Assembly: GCF_018332695.1 (NCBI RefSeq)
Contig: NZ_BOQN01000031.1
Location: 1-33,901 of the forward strand
DNA from: Paractinoplanes toevensis
GTDB lineage: Bacteria; Actinomycetota; Actinomycetes; Mycobacteriales; Micromonosporaceae
Reading direction: 5' to 3'
Length of the DNA stretch: 33,901 bases
In this document: positions 28,714 through 33,901 of the stretch, in pieces
How the letters are laid out: each line of letters starts with the position of its first letter
Numbering within the stretch: the first letter of the stretch is position 1
Notes under the pieces: generated by a model
Told to the model about the DNA's origin: nothing
Seen by the model: the letters and a program-made list of their open reading frames with translations, nothing else
Databases searched by the model: none
Made by a program: the position numbers and the translations under genes

Positions 28714-29196
28714 TTGCCCGAATTCGTCCTTACCGTCGCCCGGTTCGGGTTCCTCATCCTTCTGTGGATCTTCGTGTTCACGGTGGTCGGGGTGATCCGG
28801 CGGGATCTCTTCGCGGGGGTCCGGTCCAAGAGCATCGTCGCCAGCCCTCGGGGGGTGGGTGGCGCGATGCCCGCGGGCCGGCCGGCAAAGGTGAAACGCG
28901 GTAAGGCCGCACGACAACTCGTCGTGACGGCCGGTCAGTTGGCCGGCACTCGCATCACGCTGGGTGAGCTGCCGATCACCATCGGTCGGGCAGAGGATTC
29001 GACGCTCGTCATCACCGACGACTTCGCCTCGGCCCGGCATGCGCGGATCGTCCCGCGGGACGGACAGTGGTTCGTCGAGGATCTCGGCTCGACGAACGGC
29101 ACCTATCTCGACCGCGGTAAGGTCTCCGGACCTACTCCCGTCCCCCTTGGCGTACCGATTCGCATCGGGCGCACCTCTCTTGAGTTACGGCCATGA
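28714..29196 (+). CDS. fhaB: FhaB/FipA: membrane-anchored FHA protein
   Basis: A 160-residue protein with one N-terminal membrane helix (VLTVARFGFLILLWIFVFTVVGVI, about 5-28), a basic linker (PAKVKRGKAARQL), and an FHA domain at about 68-158 (ITIGRAEDSTLVITDDFASARHARI then EDLGSTNGTYLDRGKV). The phosphothreonine-contacting Arg, Ser and Asn of the family are present. The C-terminal IGRTSLELRP closely matches the mycobacterial protein as I recall it. FhaB links kinase signalling to division and wall growth. It starts at TTG 28714, five bases after the fhaA stop, with only TAGG as a weak ribosome site, so it probably depends on coupling to fhaA. Its end overlaps pstP by ATGA-type overlap (29193-29196). 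Confidence 0.95.
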   Translation: MPEFVLTVARFGFLILLWIFVFTVVGVIRRDLFAGVRSKSIVASPRGVGGAMPAGRPAKVKRGKAARQLVVTAGQLAGTRITLGELPITIGRAEDSTLVITDDFASARHARIVPRDGQWFVEDLGSTNGTYLDRGKVSGPTPVPLGVPIRIGRTSLELRP

Positions 29197-30605
29197 CCCT
29201 GACCCTGCGCTATGCCGCTCAGAGCGACCGCGGTCTGATCCGAGACCTGAACCAGGACTCCGTCTACGCCGGGCCGCGGCTTCTTGCTGTCGCCGACGGG
29301 ATGGGCGGCATGGCCGCCGGCGACGTGGCCTCCAACATCGTCATCGCCGCGATGGCACCGCTCGACGAGGACGTGCCGGGCGATGCCCTGGTGGACGCCC
29401 TTCGTCACGCCGTCGGACAGGCGAACCAGCATCTCCGGGACACCGTCGACGCCAATCCCCAGCTCGAGGGGATGGGCACGACTCTGACCGCGGTGCTCTT
29501 CACCGGCAGCAAGTTCGGCATGGTGCACATCGGTGACAGCCGTGCCTACCTTCTGCGCCGGGGCGAGTTCGCCCAGATCACCAAGGACGACACGTACGTC
29601 CAGATGCTGGTGGACGAGGGCCGGGTCAGTCCGGAGGAGGCGAGCAGCCACCCGCAACGGTCGCTGCTGACCCGCGCTCTGGACGGCCGCGACATCGACC
29701 CGGAGTACTCGGTTCGCCAGGTGCTGGTCGGCGACCGCTATCTCATCTGCAGCGACGGCCTGTCCGGCGTGGTCAGTTCCGACACGATCGAGCAGACCAT
29801 GCGGGAGATCGCCGACCCGCAGGCGTGCGTCGAGCGGCTGGTGCAGCTGGCGCTGCGCGGCGGCGGGCCGGACAACATCACCGTGGTGATCGCCGACGCG
29901 ATCGACAAGGACATCGTGGAGCAGGCACCGATCGTGGGCGGCGCGGCCTCCCTCGACCGGGGCAACACCACGGTGGCCGACAGCTCGACCGCGGCAGCCC
30001 GCGCGGCCGCTCTACAGAAGCCGCGTCCGTCCCAGCCGCAGCCGGCCGAGCCGGACAACTACGACCGGGAACCGCGGCCGAAACGGCATCCGGTTCGCAC
30101 CGGTCTGCTGGTGGCGGTGCTGCTGGCGGTGCTGGGCGGCGGCCTGTGGCTGGGCTACCGCTACACCCAGGATCAGTACTACGTGGGTGCGACCGAGGCC
30201 GGCCAGCTCGCCATCTTCCAGGGCGTGCCGGGCCAGATCGCCGGGCTCGACCTGTCCAGCGTGAACGAGGCCAGCCCGGCCCGGCTGGACGACCTGACCA
30301 CGGTCGCGCAGGAGCGGGTCAAGCAGGGCATTCACGCGCAGAACCGGTCGGACGCCGTGGAGACGCTCAACGAGCTCACCGACGACGACCCGGCCAACCC
30401 GAACCTGAAGCCGCTCTGCGCGACGCCCGGCGCCACGCCGAGCAACGCCGCTACCACGGCTCCGGCCGGCACCGGGCAATCCGCCGCGCCGGTCGTTCCG
30501 AATGCCTCGGCGACACCCACCACCGTTGCCACCACGCCATCCGCTCAGGTCACCGAGAGCGCTCCGCCGGTAGACGATCCGGCGGCGTGCCGGACCGTCA
30601 ACTGA
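29193..30605 (+). CDS. pstP: PstP: membrane PP2C-type Ser/Thr phosphatase
   Basis: A 470-residue Mn/Mg-dependent phosphatase that reverses PknA/PknB phosphorylation. The catalytic domain (1-240) shows all main PP2C motifs: RDLNQDS at 17-23, ADGMGGMAAGDVA with Asp35 as metal ligand, GMGTTLTAVLF, HIGDSRAYLLR, RSLLTRALDG, LICSDGLSGVV, and GGPDNITVVIAD near 228. A Pro/Gln/Arg juxtamembrane segment leads to one membrane helix (about 302-325, TGLLVAVLLAVLGGGLWLGY). A roughly 145-residue extracellular domain ends in a Thr/Ala/Pro tail with two Cys (PLCATPG and AACRTVN) that could pair. ATG 29193 overlaps the fhaB stop. Placement between FHA readers and RodA is the standard actinobacterial order. Confidence 0.96.
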   Translation: MTLTLRYAAQSDRGLIRDLNQDSVYAGPRLLAVADGMGGMAAGDVASNIVIAAMAPLDEDVPGDALVDALRHAVGQANQHLRDTVDANPQLEGMGTTLTAVLFTGSKFGMVHIGDSRAYLLRRGEFAQITKDDTYVQMLVDEGRVSPEEASSHPQRSLLTRALDGRDIDPEYSVRQVLVGDRYLICSDGLSGVVSSDTIEQTMREIADPQACVERLVQLALRGGGPDNITVVIADAIDKDIVEQAPIVGGAASLDRGNTTVADSSTAAARAAALQKPRPSQPQPAEPDNYDREPRPKRHPVRTGLLVAVLLAVLGGGLWLGYRYTQDQYYVGATEAGQLAIFQGVPGQIAGLDLSSVNEASPARLDDLTTVAQERVKQGIHAQNRSDAVETLNELTDDDPANPNLKPLCATPGATPSNAATTAPAGTGQSAAPVVPNASATPTTVATTPSAQVTESAPPVDDPAACRTVN

Positions 30606-30633
30606 CCATCCGCTCGACACGTCTGGGGATGTC

Positions 30634-32142
30634 TTGACAGCGCCCGCCGTACCGGCCCCTTCGCCCTCCTCCACGGGTGAGATGTCGCGTATCCCGGGAA
30701 TGAAGACCCAGCGCAATGCCGAGCTGGGTCTCCTGGCGTTCGCGATGATCCTGGTGGCGGCGTACGGCGCCACCGTGGAGGCGAACCGGATCGGCGAGAT
30801 CACCCCGACGTTCTGGGTGCCGGCCGCTCTGCTCAGCGTGCTCTTCCTGGGCCTGCACTTCGTGGTCCGGTTCACCGCGCCGTACGCCGATCCGGTGCTG
30901 ATCCCGGCCGTGGCGCTGATCAACGGGCTGGGCGTGGGGTTCCTGCGCCGGCTCGACATCGGCGACGCGCTTTCCGAGAAACTGCCGGTCCCCGGGATCT
31001 TCGCGGGTATCGGCGGCCGCCAGCTGGCCTGGACGCTGGGTTCGCTGATCCTCGCCGCGATCCTGCTGCTGGTGGTCCGCGACCACAAGGTCATCTCCCG
31101 GTACGCGTACACCCTCGGCCTGGTCGGCATCGTGCTGGTGATGATCCCGGCGGTGCTGCCGAGCAGCCTCTCCGAGGTGAACGGGGCCAAGCTGTGGATC
31201 CGGCTGGGCGGCTTCTCGATCCAGCCCGGTGAGTTCGCGAAGCTGGCGCTGGTGTCGTTCTTCGCGTACTACCTGGTCCGCAAGCGCGAGGTGCTCTCGC
31301 TGGCCAGCAAGCGGTTCCTCGGCATCGACTTCCCGCGCGGTCGCGACCTCGGTCCGGTCGTCACGGTCTGGCTGCTCAGCCTCCTGGTCCTGGTCTTCGA
31401 GAAGGACCTGGGCACGGCGTTGCTGTATTTCGGCCTGTTCGTCGTGACGCTCTACGTCGCCACCGAGCGGGCCAGCTGGCTGATCATCGGCCTGCTGCTC
31501 TTCTTCGGCGGCGTCTACCTGGCGTACCTGCTGGGTGCGTCGGTGGGCGGCCCGTTCGCGAACTTCTACGACCGCGCGCAGGTCTGGCTCGACCCGTTCG
31601 CCCTCTCCAACTACGAGCGGCTCGGCGGCAGCTATCAGCTGGTGCAGAGCCTGCTGTCGCTGGGCACCGGCGGTCTGTTCGGCTCGGGGCCGGGGGCCGG
31701 CTCGCCGCGGTTCGTGCCCGAGGTGCAGACCGACTTCATCTTCGCGGGCATGGGCGAGGAGATCGGCCTGTTCGGCCTCTCCGCGCTGCTCGTGGTCTAC
31801 CTGCTGATCGTCGAGCGCGGTATGCGGACGGCACTGAACGTTCGTGATTCGTTCGGCAAGCTGGTCGCCGGTGGCCTCGCGTTCACCCTGGGCTTGCAGG
31901 TATTCGTCATCCTGGGTGGCATCACCGGACTCATCCCGCTCACCGGCCAGACCACCCCGTTCCTGTCCGCGGGTGGCTCGTCGCTGATGGCGAACTGGCT
32001 GCTCATCGCGATGCTGCTGCGCATCTCGAACGCGTCGCGCGGCCCGGCGGCCAGCGGCGCGGGCTCGGACCGCCCAGGTCCCGGCCCGAAGAAAGCCCCC
32101 ACTCAGCTGCACGGCGCCATGACGGAGGTGATCCAGCCGTGA
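30634..32142 (+). CDS. rodA: RodA/FtsW-family SEDS peptidoglycan glycosyltransferase
   Basis: A 502-residue polytopic protein with about ten to twelve membrane segments, which polymerises lipid II into glycan strands with a cognate class B penicillin-binding protein. Family motifs include NGAKLWIRLGGFSIQPGEFAKLALVSFF near 180-205, the large extracellular loop RAQVWLDPFALSNYERLGGSYQLVQSLLSLGTGGLFG, and the diagnostic FVPEVQTDFIFAGMGEEIGLFG near 360. TTG 30634 gives an N-terminus TAPAVPAPSPSSTG and is preceded by GGGGAT; ATG 30681 (SRIPGMKTQ) is an alternative. Its last four bases overlap the pbpA start, the expected coupling to its transpeptidase partner. Confidence 0.95.
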   Translation: MTAPAVPAPSPSSTGEMSRIPGMKTQRNAELGLLAFAMILVAAYGATVEANRIGEITPTFWVPAALLSVLFLGLHFVVRFTAPYADPVLIPAVALINGLGVGFLRRLDIGDALSEKLPVPGIFAGIGGRQLAWTLGSLILAAILLLVVRDHKVISRYAYTLGLVGIVLVMIPAVLPSSLSEVNGAKLWIRLGGFSIQPGEFAKLALVSFFAYYLVRKREVLSLASKRFLGIDFPRGRDLGPVVTVWLLSLLVLVFEKDLGTALLYFGLFVVTLYVATERASWLIIGLLLFFGGVYLAYLLGASVGGPFANFYDRAQVWLDPFALSNYERLGGSYQLVQSLLSLGTGGLFGSGPGAGSPRFVPEVQTDFIFAGMGEEIGLFGLSALLVVYLLIVERGMRTALNVRDSFGKLVAGGLAFTLGLQVFVILGGITGLIPLTGQTTPFLSAGGSSLMANWLLIAMLLRISNASRGPAASGAGSDRPGPGPKKAPTQLHGAMTEVIQP

Positions 32143-33638
32143 ATGCTCCCCTGCGACGGGCCGGCGTGGTCACTCTCGTCCTGTTCGGTCTGCTGTTCGC
32201 GAACCTGAACTGGGTTCAGGCCTACAAGGCGGACGACTATCGCACCAACGACTTCAACCGTCGGGTGGTCGTCGCGCAGTACGAACGTCCCCGCGGTGTG
32301 ATCGAGGTGGGCGGCAAGGGCCTGGCCGAGAACAAGGTCACCGACGACGCCCTGAAGTACCTGCGGGTCTACCCGAAGAAGGAGATCTACGCGCCGGTCC
32401 TCGGCTACCGCCCGGTCAGCCTGGGTGCCACCGGGATCGAGAGCAGCGAGAACGACTTTCTCTCCGGGGAGAGCGACAAGCTCTTCGCCGACCGGGTGAA
32501 GGACATGTTCACCGGCAACAACACCGGCGGCGGCAACATCGTCCTGTCGCTGAACGCCAAGGCGCAGGAGACGGCGTACAAGGAGCTGCTCGACAACGAG
32601 CGGGGCGTGAAGAAGGGCGCCGCGGTCGCGATCGATCCGCAGACCGGCGCGATCCAGGCGATGGCCTCGATCCCCAGCTACGACCCGAACCCGCTGGTCA
32701 GCCACGACGAGAAGGCGGCCGCGGCGGCGTACAACAAGCTGCTCAAGGACGACGACCAGCCGCTGCTGAACCGGGCCACGCAGGAGACGCTGCCGCCCGG
32801 CTCGACGATGAAGGTGATCATCTCGGCGGCCGCGCTCAGCAGCGGCAGCTACCAGACCGACACCGAGATCCCGGCCGGCAGCCAGTACAAGGAGAGCGGC
32901 GCGGTCATCCGCAACGCCGAGGACGAGGTCTGCCCGGGCGGCGAGGTCACGCTCAAGGAGGCGCTGACCGAGAGCTGCAACACCGGCTTCGCGAAGCTGG
33001 GCGTCACGCTCGGCCGCGACAAGGTCGTCGCCATGGCGAAGGCGTTCGGTTTCGAGGACGACTCGATGACCATCGGCAACCTGGAAGGTGGCGGCCTGCC
33101 GGTGGCGGCCAGCCACACCGGTGCCATCGCCAACCCGGACGGCAGCGTCGACAAGGGTGCCCTGGCCCAGTCCTCGATCGGCCAGCGGGACGTCCGGATG
33201 ACCGCGATCCAGGGCGCGCTGATGGCCGCCACGGTGGCCAACGGTGGCAAGCAGATGCGCCCCTACCTGGTGCAGCAGGAGCTCAGCCCGGACCGCCGGA
33301 CGATCTACACGGCAAGCCCCAAGACGGCGCGTACGCCGATCAGCGAGAGCGTGGCGAGCGACCTCAAGGACATGATGGTCAGCGTCGTGGAGAACGGCAC
33401 CGGCACGAAGGCCAAGATCAAGGGCTACACGGTCGGCGGCAAGACCGGTACGGCGCAGAACGCGGTCGGCGCCGACCCGCACGGCTGGTTCGTCGGCTTC
33501 GCCTTCAACGACAAGGGCGAGGCGGTCTCGGCGGTCTGCGTCATGCTGGAGAACGTGCCCGGTGGCCACGCCAGCGCCGAGGCTGCCCGGATCTCCGGGC
33601 TCATCATGAAGGCGGCAGTCGGAGGGGGAGGGGACTGA
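32139..33638 (+). CDS. pbpA: PbpA: class B penicillin-binding protein (transpeptidase)
   Basis: A 499-residue D,D-transpeptidase that crosslinks peptidoglycan. A short cytoplasmic start and one membrane anchor (VVTLVLFGLLFANLNWVQAY, about 9-28) precede the dimerisation and pedestal region. The transpeptidase domain has all three catalytic motifs: S222-T-M-K225 (GSTMK), S279-C-N281, and K435-T-G437 (GGKTGTAQ). GTG 32139 overlaps the rodA TGA (32140-32142), so the SEDS polymerase and transpeptidase are made together. In mycobacteria the equivalent PBP is phosphorylated by the neighbouring kinases and acts at the septum. It carries no PASTA domain. Confidence 0.96.
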   Translation: MNAPLRRAGVVTLVLFGLLFANLNWVQAYKADDYRTNDFNRRVVVAQYERPRGVIEVGGKGLAENKVTDDALKYLRVYPKKEIYAPVLGYRPVSLGATGIESSENDFLSGESDKLFADRVKDMFTGNNTGGGNIVLSLNAKAQETAYKELLDNERGVKKGAAVAIDPQTGAIQAMASIPSYDPNPLVSHDEKAAAAAYNKLLKDDDQPLLNRATQETLPPGSTMKVIISAAALSSGSYQTDTEIPAGSQYKESGAVIRNAEDEVCPGGEVTLKEALTESCNTGFAKLGVTLGRDKVVAMAKAFGFEDDSMTIGNLEGGGLPVAASHTGAIANPDGSVDKGALAQSSIGQRDVRMTAIQGALMAATVANGGKQMRPYLVQQELSPDRRTIYTASPKTARTPISESVASDLKDMMVSVVENGTGTKAKIKGYTVGGKTGTAQNAVGADPHGWFVGFAFNDKGEAVSAVCVMLENVPGGHASAEAARISGLIMKAAVGGGGD

Positions 33639-33901
33639 ATGATCAGCCCTGGGGTGACCCTCGGCGGCCGGTACCGCCTCGACGAGCGCATCGCCGGCGG
33701 TGGGATGGGCGACGTGTGGCGCGGCACCGACGAGGTGCTGGGCCGGACGGTTGCTGTCAAGATCCTGCTCCCGGCCCTGCTGGACGAGCCCGGCTTCGCC
33801 GAGCGCTTCCGCGGCGAGGCCCGCACCATGGCCACGATCAACCACCCCGGGGTCGTCGACGTCTACGACTACGGCAGTGACCAGCAGCTCGCGTTCCTGG
33901 T
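33639..33901 (+). CDS. pknA: PknA-like Ser/Thr protein kinase, 3' end outside window
   Basis: The first 87 full codons of a Hanks-type kinase starting at ATG 33639, directly after the pbpA stop and behind a rich GGAGGGGGAGGGG ribosome site. The glycine loop is IAGGGMGDVW (residues 18-27), and the ATP-anchoring lysine is Lys41 in VAVKILL. The alphaC Glu lies in RGEARTMATINHPGVV, and the hinge region begins at the edge (QQLAFLV). The opening GVTLGGRYRLDE is the pattern of PknA, as expected from its position after pbpA. PknB and its PASTA domains presumably follow beyond the window. The kinase would phosphorylate division and wall proteins, with PstP reversing it. Confidence 0.93.
   Translation, partial: MISPGVTLGGRYRLDERIAGGGMGDVWRGTDEVLGRTVAVKILLPALLDEPGFAERFRGEARTMATINHPGVVDVYDYGSDQQLAFL

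Noticed and set aside
30598..33845. Long minus-strand open frames opposite rodA, pbpA and pknA
   Set aside because: Low-complexity His/Arg/Val composition, no ribosome sites, and perfect opposition to conserved genes.
1..33901. CRISPR array, insertion sequence or transposase
   Set aside because: No regularly spaced repeats with unique spacers, no terminal inverted repeats beside a transposase, and no recombinase-like protein were seen.

Overview
The window reads as chromosomal DNA of a high-GC actinomycete, most probably of the Micromonosporaceae (Actinoplanes-like). Supporting signs are strongly G/C-biased third codon positions, frequent GTG and TTG starts, leaderless-looking promoters, a multi-repeat chaplin, an Xre-DUF5753/DUF397 pair, and the order tRNA-Leu / fhaA-fhaB-pstP-rodA-pbpA-pknA, which is the conserved actinobacterial cell-wall and Ser/Thr-kinase locus usually found near oriC. 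The genus is an inference; no rRNA is present.

Layout. 1-683: 3' part of an SGNH-type hydrolase. 694-1593: SseA-like thiosulfate sulfurtransferase. 1646-6122: a two-gene module of an Hsp90-like ATPase and a large TPR protein, coupled by an ATGA overlap; the TPR frame is broken by an apparent single-base loss near 4464-4482. 6167-9096: TetR regulator, biotin carboxylase without a biotin-carrier domain, and HMG-CoA lyase, closed by a T-run terminator. 9246-11970: a chaplin island (a His-rich exported protein and a five-repeat chaplin with a His-Gly tract), closed by tandem hairpins. 12213-14915: acyl-CoA carboxylase beta subunit and acyl-CoA dehydrogenase behind two tandem AACGATCGTT palindromes; a related palindrome lies before the TetR gene, suggesting one regulon split by the chaplin genes. 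15015-17474: Xre/NB-ARC/TPR regulator. 17755-18926: divergent MarR and YceI genes. 19094-20560: glutamate-cysteine ligase family enzyme. 20588-22399 (minus): membrane protein with a long Thr/Ala/Gly repeat tail. 22533-23345: single-PASTA membrane protein. 23342-25698: accessory patch with a small conserved hypothetical (minus), Xre-DUF5753 regulator, DUF397 partner and an unknown protein. 25702-27221 (minus): small membrane protein and WecG/TagA-type glycosyltransferase. 27648-27730 (minus): tRNA-Leu(CAG). 27950-33901: fhaA, fhaB, pstP, rodA, pbpA and the start of pknA, nearly without gaps.

How the genes fit together. The TetR, carboxylase, lyase and dehydrogenase genes look like branched-chain or short-chain acyl-CoA catabolism. 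The fhaA-to-pknA run couples peptidoglycan polymerisation (RodA, PbpA) to phospho-signalling (PknA kinase, PstP phosphatase, FHA readers). The PASTA protein, with Thr-containing DET repeats, could be an outlying partner of that system. The less described material is the Hsp90-like/TPR pair, the chaplin pair inside a catabolic regulon, and the dyad-rich region upstream of the Xre-DUF5753 gene.
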